Assembly: GCA_022749755.1 (NCBI GenBank)
Contig: CM040453.1
Span: 14,331,368 to 14,395,367 of the forward strand
DNA length: 64,000 nt
Reading direction: 5' to 3'
DNA from: Azadirachta indica
Lineage: Eukaryota > Streptophyta > Magnoliopsida > Sapindales > Meliaceae
Under the pieces are notes generated by a model. That model saw nothing but the letters and a program-made list of their open reading frames with translations, searched no databases and was not told where the DNA came from. Below are positions 37,165 through 46,859 of the stretch, piece after piece. Every line of letters starts with the position of its first letter. Within the stretch, counting starts at the first letter, position 1. A program made the position numbers and the translations under genes.

Positions 37165-37640
37165 TACACTAAAAATTGGCACAAACTCAATGGCTTTCTC
37201 AAAACAATAAGAGTATTATGCTTACCGTTTTAGGGCACAGGTAAAACATAACTGTTGTATATGGTATAGTTCGAAAAGTTTGGACCTTTAAATTCTTCAA
37301 CATATATAATCTAATAATTAATTTAGAGCAGGGTTTGCTTATGTATTGTATTGGAGAATCCCGTTTAGCATTATTTCCTCTTTTATTATAGTAAAAGAAG
37401 AAAAGAAATGATCCATCTATACAGTGATACTAGAGCCGATCGACCACAAACCAACAAATTATTTTTAAAAATTACAATTCGTAACCAAAATGGTATGCGG
37501 CAGAGATAGAACGAATGGGATGGCTGGTTAATTGGTTTAAACTTCTAACCATGTATTTGAAATTAGACCATGTAATTAATTAGCTGCCCTAATTAATCAC
37601 ATGCAAAACTGTATTTGAACATGATTGTTAGGGTTCCTTT
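37165..37640 (+). repeat. Distal conserved block of SWEET copy C
   Basis: Diverged counterpart of 19595-19910, about 1.6 kb upstream of the copy C ATG: AAAATTGGCACAAACT, GACCACAAACCAACAAATTA, AATGGTATGCGGCAGAG, GGATGGCTGGTTAATTGG, GCCCTAATTAATCACATGC, AAAACTGTATTTGAACATG. The first half is interrupted by unrelated sequence. Confidence 0.65.
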
Positions 37641-37984
37641 TCAATCACATGTTGAACTTTATAAATTAAAATTCCTCCTATTTAGATTGGTCCAAATCAT
37701 GCCTAAACTAACCTAATTTTCTTTTATAAATTTCTATCTAGGTCGGTTGTTTTTGGCTTATCTTTGCTTGTACATAGTCAATGATTACCTGTAGTGTTTC
37801 TTGCACATTAAGGTATGTAGTTTAACGGAAAAAAAGGTATCGGTTACTGATCTCCATTAATTGTATTCTCTAATGTCAAATTCTTTAATAGTTAATCGAC
37901 TTTCAATATATAAAACAGAACGTGACAAAATATTTAATATAAAATACATATGTTGTAATTTTATTATATATGTTCGTATACATA

Positions 37985-38105
37985 CTAAATATCGTTTTCA
38001 AAATATTGAATGGCTTTTTCAACTTAACTATCCAATCATATGATTATAAAGTCACTTCAAAACAGTAACAATGGGCTTCAATTATTGAAAAGAAATTAAG
38101 TAATA
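37985..38105 (+). repeat. Medial conserved block of SWEET copy C (partial)
   Basis: Retains GTTTTCAAAATATTGA, AAAGTCACTTCAAAACAG and GGCTTCAATTATTGAAAAG, matching the right part of the medial blocks of copies A and B. Confidence 0.55.
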
Positions 38106-38434
38106 CGAGTGGCCAGGGCATTGAATTATCACTAGCGTCCGATAGTATTAAGATAATTTAACATTTTTTTCACGTGTAAGATTATTTTAAACTTATAATT
38201 AAATGAATCTAAATAATTATAGTTTAATTTTTAATATTCGAATAAATGAATATAAAATTATAACATCAAATTTGATCTAATACCATGTTATTTACCGTTT
38301 AATTGAAAATTTTAAACATAAAATACGATTCAAATAATAATATTTAAGTTGTTAATAGGGTGATCTTCATTTTGGTATATATATATATATATATATATTT
38401 TTCGTGAAGAAGTTTAAAAAATTGACATTGTTTT

Positions 38435-38761
38435 ATCACATCAGTTAGGTTGGCATTGGCATCATTGAGGCGGGAAGCATGCACGTAAGGCATGAAAGTG
38501 TCACTTTCACACTTTCACTTTGATATCTCTTTCGACGTTAAATTTATGCAATGAGTATCACCTACATATGCTACAATAAGCTACATGAGATATCAAAATC
38601 AACTGCCTAACTGTTGCTTTATGATGCTTATATAAATCAAGCGACTGCAATGAATTTGAAATAGGCTCTTCAAAGTGTAAAAGTTTTATTACACACTGCA
38701 GAGGGGTTCACCCAAAGAGCCTTAGGTTGCAGGACATACATTCTTAATTACCACATCAACA
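38435..38761 (+). promoter_or_regulatory. Proximal promoter and 5'UTR of SWEET copy C
   Basis: Conserved words CACATCAGTTAGGTTGGC, GCATGCACGTAAGGCATG and ATGCTTATATAAATCAAGC (TATA box 38631-38636), then CTGCAGAGGGGTTCACCC and CACATCAACA directly before the ATG. Confidence 0.7.
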
Positions 38762-40138
38762 ATGGCGCTCCTCTCTGTTCATCAGCTGGCTTTCATATTT
38801 GGTCTCTTAGGCATGAACCCTAATTTTCCACCTCATGCATCTTATACATTAATTTAATATATTGTCTTAAAATTCCACTTTGAATTCTTATCAGTTGATC
38901 CTTCTTGTTTTATCTTATTCTACAAACAGGTAACATAATTGCATTCTTGGTGTTCTTGGCGCCAGTGTAAGAGCTAGCCTCTATACTCGAACGAATTTTA
39001 CATACATACATGCATACATACATATATATATATATATATATACATATATATGCACGACCTCTTAATTCTCTTTTTCTTTTCTGCTCTGATCAGGCCAACT
39101 TTCTACACAATTTACAAGAAGAAATCATCTGAAGGGTACCATTCAATACCATATGTGATTGCTCTTTGTAGTGCAATGTTGTTATTGTACTACGGTTTCC
39201 TCAAGTCCGACGCAATCCTAATTATCACCATCAACAGCATTGGATGTGCAATAGAAATTACTTACCTAGTTTTGTACCTGATATTCGCACCAGAGAAGGA
39301 GAAGGTTTGATTCATTATATACATATCCTAGACTTCATTCTATAAATTAAGGAGTCTTGATCTTAAACATCAATTTCGAAATAACTAATAAATTAAAATT
39401 CTGAAACTTGTAGAGATTCACAATAAAGTTGATACTGTTTTTCAACATTGGGGCATTTTCCTTGTTGATGGTTGTCGTCAATTTTCTGATAAAACCTTCC
39501 CACCGAGTCACGGCCGTCGGTTGGGTGTGTGCTGCCTATAACCTTGCCGTGTTCGCTGCTCCTTTAAGCATAATGGTAATTCCCAAATCAATATCCTGCT
39601 GCGTGCTGTTTAATAACCAGCAATTGCTATAACTCATCTGCTTACACTCTTTACGAATTATATATAAATGTTTCAGAGGAAGGTGATTAAGACCAAAAGT
39701 GTAGAGTATATGCCGTTCTCTCTTTCGTTTTTCCTCACTCTCTGCGCCACCACATGGTTTTTTTATGGATTTTTTGTGAAGGATATGTTCATTGCAGTAA
39801 GTAACAACACCATTTAATTTATATATACATTCACAGCTAGACTGATTCTCTTTTTCTTTTGTCTATTCTATCATATTATTAATAATCATCACTGTTTTAA
39901 TTTGGACGTGGGGATGCAGTTACCAAATATTTTGGGATTTTTGTTTGGAATTGTTCAAATGATCCTCTACATGGTATACAAGGGCAAGCAAGACAAAGAA
40001 GCAAATCAGAAGCAGCAAGATCAATATACAGTGATGAAACTGAGCTCCATCGAGTCTCCTAAATTTTACAACAAGGAGATGCAGATGTCACGAGACGTTC
40101 ACAGGCATAATAATGAATCAAATGACAACAATGTCTGA
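38762..40138 (+). CDS. SWEET: Clade III SWEET sugar transporter, tandem copy C
   Basis: Six exons: 38762-38810, 38930-38966, 39094-39304, 39414-39575, 39677-39796, 39920-40138; product 265 aa. Intron 1 has a GC donor (TTAG|gcatga), as in copy B, and is only 119 bp long; the others are GT-AG. The N-terminus is [17 protein letters not shown], closer to copy D than to copies A and B. Both MtN3/saliva repeats are complete ([38 protein letters not shown]). The last exon is 6 bp longer than in copies A and B, adding two residues to the polar tail (ending SNDNNV). An intron-1-like TA microsatellite (39000-39050) lies in intron 2. Expected role: sugar export at the plasma membrane, by family. Confidence 0.94.
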
Positions 40139-40419
40139 TCCATCGGAGTGTATAAGTAGGACCAAAAAGGTTTTACGTTTGAGTCCAAAGAACTATACGT
40201 TCCTCTTTCAAATATTGTATTAGATATCATTAACTGTATTGCCAGCTTGGCTGAACACTGAAATAAATGACCTTTTTATTAAAGTTTAAGTAGACCCTTT
40301 AGTTTTTATTTCAAATATTTTGATAGTAAATTTTTTACTTTTACAACTTATAAATTATAATTAAGATTAAAAATTATTTGAGAGATGTAATAAAGAAAAG
40401 AAAAAGTAAGAAGTAGAAT

Positions 40420-40703
40420 TAGAGTTATTGATAAGAATCAATTAAAGATACTGAAAAAATTTGCACAAATTCAAAATAATTATTTTTAGACTGATTTATA
40501 AGATAAGAATTTAAATTAAATCAAAATAATATTTTGGAATAAATTAGTCAAATAATTTATTAAAATCTCGCATTATGTAATTTTGAATTTTTATCAAATT
40601 TATCTTTGATTTTTCTCTGTTGATAGAGTTGTAATATTTTTTAAGTAATCAATGAAAAATATTATTTCTCTCTCTATTTCAAATTTCTTTATGGCATCAG
40701 AGC
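40420..40703 (+). mobile_element. LTR-like end with primer-binding site, first copy
   Basis: Sequence from AAGAATCAATTAAAGATACTG to AATCAATGAAAAATATTATTTC and TATTTCA, followed by TGGCATCAGAGC (40692-40703), close to the plant Copia primer-binding site for initiator tRNA-Met (TGGTATCAGAGC). A diverged repeat of the same 270 bp lies at 42085-42368. No gag or pol was recognised directly downstream. Confidence 0.55.
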
Positions 40704-41037
40704 TTTATATTAATCTAAACAGATACGTCGATAAGACATTACTATTAGTATACGGAGAATGTAAAATTTTATTTTATTTTTAAATGAAAGAAAGGACAAA
40801 AACCTTAGCCTTCCACTGCTGTCACCATTCGCTTTTCATTGCAATCCACCGCGCCTAGTACTACACCACCACCACTGAACACAAACCATCCATATTTCAC
40901 ATGGGCAGCATTGGCTAGTTGATTTCAATTATGTCCTTTAATAATTATTTTATTACTATTTTTTTTTTATTAATGAAGATTATTGCATTTTGGTTTGCTA
41001 TTTAGAAAAAAAAAAAAAAGGTGTTTTGCTACATTCT

Positions 41038-41620
41038 ATAGGGATGACAATACGACAGGACGGGGGTAGAGAGACATGCTCTATTCTCCATTTTATTTTT
41101 TATTTTGACTTCCATTTCTCACCATATATTTTAATAAATTTAATAGGATGTGGATGGAAGAATCTCTACATTGGGAATAGGTTTTCTATCCCCGTATCAA
41201 TTTTTTATTTTATGTTATTTTAAATTAATTTTATTAATATAAAAATTTAATTAATTTAAACAAAAAATATTATTAATATATTATTGGAAATACAATTTAG
41301 GGTTTTTTAATTTTTAATTTTTTATTTGTATATTCTATTTTTTATAACATTAATTCATGACCTCACAATTTTTTATTTCTAATTACATTTAATTATATAT
41401 AATATATAATTTTAGAAATTGTAATATAAAATTATATTTAAATATAAAAAGTTTAATTTATAACTTATAATATATTTATAAGTTTTAATAGGAAATGGGA
41501 TGGGACAGGATAAAAAGAGTTAAACTAATTCTCGTCTCATTAATAAATTAGAGATTAATTCTTTCTCGTTCTTTGCCCCATTTTCCACAAATTTATCTGA
41601 AATCTCCTCTGTTAGGGGCA
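41038..41620. repeat. AT-rich insertion with GGGATGACA start
   Basis: Begins GGGATGACAATACGACAGGAC and contains AAATGGGATGGGACAGGAT and CTTTGCCCCATTTTCC near the other end, a style common in plant non-autonomous elements with GGGATGGCAATGGG ends. No coding content. It separates the two LTR-like copies at 40.4 and 42.1 kb. Class uncertain. Confidence 0.35.
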
Positions 41621-41999
41621 GATCTCCGTGGATTTGAGGCCTCATGAAGAATTTTGCCATCTCCAAGATTCTATCACTAGTATTGAGTTTTAGAAGGTTC
41701 TTAGGTTAGGTTTAAACCTTCATAAAAAAAAATTGTGGGACTTTTTTGTTAAAAAAAAAAGAATTGATTCCAGTATTTTGAAAAAAAAAACTTTGAAATT
41801 GCTTCCTTGGAAAGCATAAGAAATATTAAGTTGCCTTAAAAGGACAACATTAGGCTATTTTTTTTAGGCTCGAAAGATTTCCTTGGCAAGCATGATGGGA
41901 ATGTTTATTCATAAATATTTGAACGTTTACCTTCACAAAAGGATGATAGGAATGATATACTAGCTAATATTTGAAAGTTGAAAATTTTTCTTGACACAA

Positions 42000-42368
42000 A
42001 AATGGTAGGAATGTTTTCTTCTTTACCAACACTAATATCATTCTGAGACAAGCTACAAGTACACAAAGTTCCCTTGCCAGCTTGAGGAAGGGCGATAAAA
42101 ATCAATTGAAGATGTTGAAAAGATCCTGTACAAATTCAAGATAATTATTCTCAGACTTACATGGCAAGAATTTGAATTAAATTAAAAGAACATTCTGCCA
42201 TAAATCAATCAAATAATTTATGAAAATTAAAATCCTGCATTTACGTAATTTTGAATTTTTGTCAAATTTATCTTTGATTCTTGTATATAAGTAGAGGTTG
42301 TAATATTCTTGAGTAATCACTAAAGAATATCATTTCTTTCTATATTTCAAGTTTCATTGGTTATCAGC
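42000..42368 (+). mobile_element. LTR-like end with primer-binding-like site, second copy
   Basis: Repeats 40420-40703: AAAATCAATTGAAGATGTTGAAAAG, ATTTGAATTAAATTAAAAGAA, AATTTTGAATTTTTGTCAAATTTATCTTTGATTC, GAGTAATCACTAAAGAATATC, TATTTCA, then a degraded TTGGTTATCAGC. Because both copies carry the post-LTR site, they look like two 5' ends rather than the two LTRs of one element. Confidence 0.5.
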
Positions 42369-42488
42369 TAAAAGAAAGGTAAAATAAAGGATATAAAATT
42401 TAAATGATAGTTAAAAAATTGGAAAAGGTTTTTAATATAAAAAATGCTTTTTTGGTTAATTAAAAAGCCAAACCAAACGAGCACTTGA
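42362..42488 (+). mobile_element. Truncated right end of the AT-rich MITE-like family
   Basis: TTGGAAAAGGTTTTTAATATAAAAAATGC, GGTTAATTAAAAAGCCAAACC and AAACGAGCACTTG match the right end of the copy at 55966-56389 (AAAAGTCAAACCAAATAGGCACT). It directly follows the LTR-like sequence. Confidence 0.5.
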
Positions 42489-42489
42489 T

Positions 42490-44140
42490 CTTGATGAGGT
42501 ATCAAAAAAAGACGAAGTTTTCTTGACTTGGCTGAGTAGTCCTTTGGTTTAAACTTGCTCATTTTACTTAGTAAAATATGTAGTGGTAGTGTGTGTATGT
42601 GTGATATGTGTCCCCTAGAAACTAGGGATTTTGGTTACCCCTTGTATGTATATATAGGATATTGTAGTCTGCTAGAAAGCATCAAGTGATTTGAGTAAAC
42701 CTCTAGCACACAAACTTCCATAAATTGTATTCTTTTCTTGAAGAGAAATAAGAAAAATTGAAGGTGAGTTTCCTTCGTAATGTTTGTGCAATGCATTGCC
42801 TCTCTTTCGTGCATTAATATGGTTTAAGCTTTCTCTTGAATGAGCTTCCATATATAAATTATATACCTGGCATACTACAGTTAGTGTTGTTCCAATGGCA
42901 CAGCATATGAAATATATGCCACTCGTTATAGAGTGAGATATGAAAGCGTTGGCCACTTGAATTTATGGCATCACATAACTTTTTGTTGAATTATAAGGAC
43001 TCATGCTTTGGTCTAACCGTGGTGCGAACCAATGCAAGCTTTCTAGGCACTATTATCTCAAACCTGTTGGCTTTCATGACTAGTACTTCAAATAGCTTAG
43101 TCATTCCATATTACTACAAATGTAATACATAAAGTTAGCCAAGTCATGTTTACAAATCATAATCCATAGCTTTATAGCCCTGAATCGTCTACTTAATGCA
43201 AGTCGCCAATCCCTGTAGTAAAATGCAAAATTAAAATCACAAGAGTTGTACCTTACAATTTCTAAATTAATAGACAATGAATCCACTAGTAAAGTAGGTT
43301 GTTTGATTGCTTGAATCACAAACCAAAGTAATCCATGTTAGTAAGGAATTGTTTGTGTAAGTTCATGCTGATAGAATTAGCAAGTTCTACTCTATTCAAG
43401 TAATGCCTGAATTTGGGGCAAATGCAAGTGCTTTCAGTATAAGCTACATCGACATGGAACCACAATTTGTATTCTTTTGCAATTTTTCACAAATCCTTGA
43501 TAGGATCTGCTAGAATTTTTATTAGTATTGTATGCCAATTAAATATATTTAAAGAATTTTTAATTCTGAAAAAAATGTTATTATTTTAATTAAACTCTAT
43601 GTATGTTAGTTTTCTAGTTATTTTAAAATTAGTTATTGGCAAAGTTTAACTAGGAAATATAAGTTTACTATTCTACAACTTAAAGGAAAGAACGACTTTT
43701 GGAAACAAAGAGTTTAGTAAGGTAAGAATACTTCATAATTTAAGAGATTTATTTCCTTAAGGAATAATGGAACTATAACTCTCCTTAGACTACGGTTTAT
43801 GCCTGCATATAAATAACAAATATTTTCACAATTTGTTAAGCCTCAATTACGTGAAAAATTGGTCTAAAGAGAGCTCCTCCATTAGTATGATTTTTGTTTT
43901 CTAAGCTATTCATCTTTTTTTATGCTTTGTCTATGATCATTTGTTTATGATTCTTGTTTAGGAAAATAGTCTTAGGCCCATGAAATTAATGGGCTTCTTG
44001 CTAGCAAGTCCAATGCCTAGTTAATCATAGTTTGTTCTGTTTAGCTTAGCTTAGGACGGGTCTCGGTCAAATTATGTTTGGTCAAGAGTTTGGAATTCTA
44101 ATTAGGAATGTATTTAAATAGGCTCTATTCCTAATATTAT
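42490..44140. other. Spacer left of the gypsy element, nothing firm
   Basis: No recognised gene. The stretch may include unassigned LTR sequence (for example 42600-42960), but no repeat partner was found within the window. Confidence 0.35.
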
Positions 44141-44249
44141 TAGGGTAAGGAAACCGATAGTATATATAACATGCCCTACCCATGTAGATGGAGTGATGTG
44201 TGACTATACGAGTCTAGCAATAAAATTTTCCCGTGAGCAAAAGAAGAAA

Positions 44250-45660
44250 AGCTAAGACAATGATTAAGGAACAACTAGTTGCCTAAAGGCCACCAATTGA
44301 GAAAGTCCACGAAGAAGATTTATCGGACTCCAATGCCCTACCAGCCTCGTTGCATCCATCTCAACGGCAAACAGCGATGCATGAAGGAGACATAGATGCA
44401 ATTCAACTCGCATAGCAATTGTAGGAAAGCGAAATGAGGTACCTAGAAGAAGAAAAGTAGGTTAGGGCTTTGGAAAATAAAATGGGAATAATGGAGAGAG
44501 AAATTGAGAGTTTGAAAAAGATGATTTAAGAAGATATCATCGATGGACAGAATCTAGCAAAGTTGGGGCTACCAAAAAATGAAGAAAGTGTTACTTTGCT
44601 AAGAGTTCATCACAAAGGATTGTCTTTTAGGAAATTAGAGAGTAAGCAGTGGGAACAAGATAAAGAGAAGTAAAAGAAGGCTCAAGGGGAGGCGCTAATG
44701 CATGAAGGCTGCAATGAAGAAACCCTCCTTCTGTGATATAAGAAAGCTTGATCAGAAACCAGTCCCTGATCGGCACGAACAGAGTCAGGGCAAAAGAAGA
44801 CTCAAGCACAGTACGGGTTCGGTTGACATGAGAACCTACTTGAATTAGAAGCGTAGGAAGGATGAAGATAAGGCCATTACAGAAAAAATGCTAAACCAGA
44901 CTACGCCTACTGCCAATCAAGTAGTAAAAAAGAGAGAGATGGAGGAAAGGATTCAGGAGTATACTGAACAACTATAGGCCCAAAGAGAAAAGGATCGACA
45001 GTGGGATAGAAACCTGTTGAAGGGAACAGTACTTTCATTGAAGTCCCCTTTTTTGAAAGAAATATAAAATCTAGTACTTTTCCAAAAAATTAAGATGCTT
45101 CAAACTCACCGTATATGAGAAAGACGGACCCAACATTGCACATCGACCTCTTTAAGGCGGAGATGATGATACAAGACTTAACAGAACTGCAAATGTGCTG
45201 CCTGTTCTCCCTAACCCTAGAAGGGCAAGCAAGGCGATGATATTAAAATTTAAGGCCCAAAAGCATGAAAAGCTTTGATTAACTTTGGGGACGATTTATC
45301 AATAAGTTTAGAGGAGCGGTAGCCATGGTAAAAAGCCCTAGCTCGTTATTGCTGTTAAAGTAAGGAAGCAATGAAACATTGAAAAATTTCATAAAAAGAT
45401 ACCATGAGGAGGCCATGGAGGTCAGAGCCTTTTCATATCTCTTAGGATTAAAAGAACTTGAGAAAGGGTTAAGAATGGACCGGGGATGGTTCGCTATTAA
45501 CAAGTAAATCGTATCTACGTATAAGTAGGGTTGGAAGGAAATCTTTAAAGAAATTGAGATAGAAGATTGGATGTTACTAAAGAAGAAAGAGGAGAGGTTA
45601 GAGGAATCTAGGGATAGGGAAGACTTTCGATGACAATGATACGATGACAGATCTTAATAG
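44250..45660 (+). pseudogene. gag remnant of the gypsy element
   Basis: Fragments of a retrotrans_gag domain in several frames: LTLEGQARR, RPKSMKSFD*LWGRFINKFR, SSLLLLK*GSNETLKNFIKRYHEEA, LGLKELEKGLRMD. Stops (shown as *) and shifts are frequent. It is related to the gag remnant on - at 17640-18745. Known role of the family: forms the virus-like particle and binds RNA. Not functional here. Confidence 0.75.
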
Positions 45661-46011
45661 AGGTAAGGCCACGAATTTCAACCCTCGAGATATGAAGGAA
45701 GAATGGAGCAATAAAAGGAGTTACCTCCTTCGCCAAAAGAAAAAGTTAAAAGAGTTGCTCTGGTGTAGAATAGAAGAAAATTCATAGAGCTGAACATACA
45801 TTTATCAATGATATATGAAGAGATTAAGGATTTAGGTTTGTTACCTGACTCACCCTTTGAGGTCAACATTAAATGCTCGCGATAAGGAAAAACAATATAC
45901 GTTTCATCAAGACCACGAACACACGACAGATCAATGTTTAAATTTAAGGAAGCAGGAAGAAATTCTTGTGCAGAGTAATTACTTGAATCGATACATAGTA
46001 TAACATACGAA

Positions 46012-46803
46012 ATGAGAGAAAGCTTTAAACACATAAGAAAAAAAATAGAAAATTCGGTCTATGAGAGCATGGTGATTTTAGGAGGACCGACGCTGATAGA
46101 TAACTCCAACAATGGAAAGAAAAATTATTCTCAGTATTCATTACCAAATACTTCTGCAAACTATTATGTGATGAGTGTTATAGTCAAAAAGAAATCTCGT
46201 TTTGTGTCGGTTCCGATCATGTTCACTGATAAGGATGAGACAAGGGTTAACTACCCCTATGATGATGTTTTACTAATAATTTTGGAAGTCAACTCAACTA
46301 AGATCAATAGGATTTTTGTGGATACGGAAAGCTTAGCCAACATAATATTCAAGAAGACTCTAGACTCTTTGAGAATTAAGAATCTGAAGACAGGACTCAT
46401 AAATGCAACTCTATACAGATTGGCAGATTTATATATCCTTTCATTGGGTTCAATTCAGCTGCCACTAAAGATGAGAGAGAGACCGTATCAGAAGACTGCA
46501 ATAATAGAATTTCAAGTTGTGGATTTAAAATTGTCACACACTATAATCTTGGGAAGACATTTTCTAAGAAAAATAAGGGCAATAAAGAGTATACACTACT
46601 TGAAGCTCAAATTTAGGGCAAGTGAAGGGATTGGTGTAGTACGAGAGAATCAGAAGGTCGCTCAAACATGTTTTACTGCCTCTTCAAAACAGTTCTATTG
46701 TATAATCATGAAACACATTAAAGAACTGAGCAAGGAAGACGGTGAACAACAAAGGAGATGGGCAAGTTGGAAAAGAAAGTGGGATAGGAAAGAATGCGGC
46801 TAG
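46012..46803 (+). pseudogene. Retropepsin-type protease region of the gypsy element
   Basis: An open frame of 263 codons with a gypsy aspartic protease core. Around residues 90-115 it reads LEVNSTKINRIFVDTESLANI; family members have D-(T/S)-G at the active site, so the glycine is replaced by glutamate (DTE). Later TIILGRHFLRKIRAI matches the conserved ILGR-x-x-L segment. The open frame therefore encodes a probably inactive enzyme. Confidence 0.8.
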
Positions 46804-46859
46804 TAGCTGAGTCAGTGGAAAAATTAGAGTCAGTATCCCTTGACTTGTTAAGGTTAGAG

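Noticed and set aside
40420..42368. A single complete Copia element with paired LTRs
   Set aside because: Both copies carry the primer-binding-like site, no coding domain lies between them, and the middle is a different AT-rich insertion.
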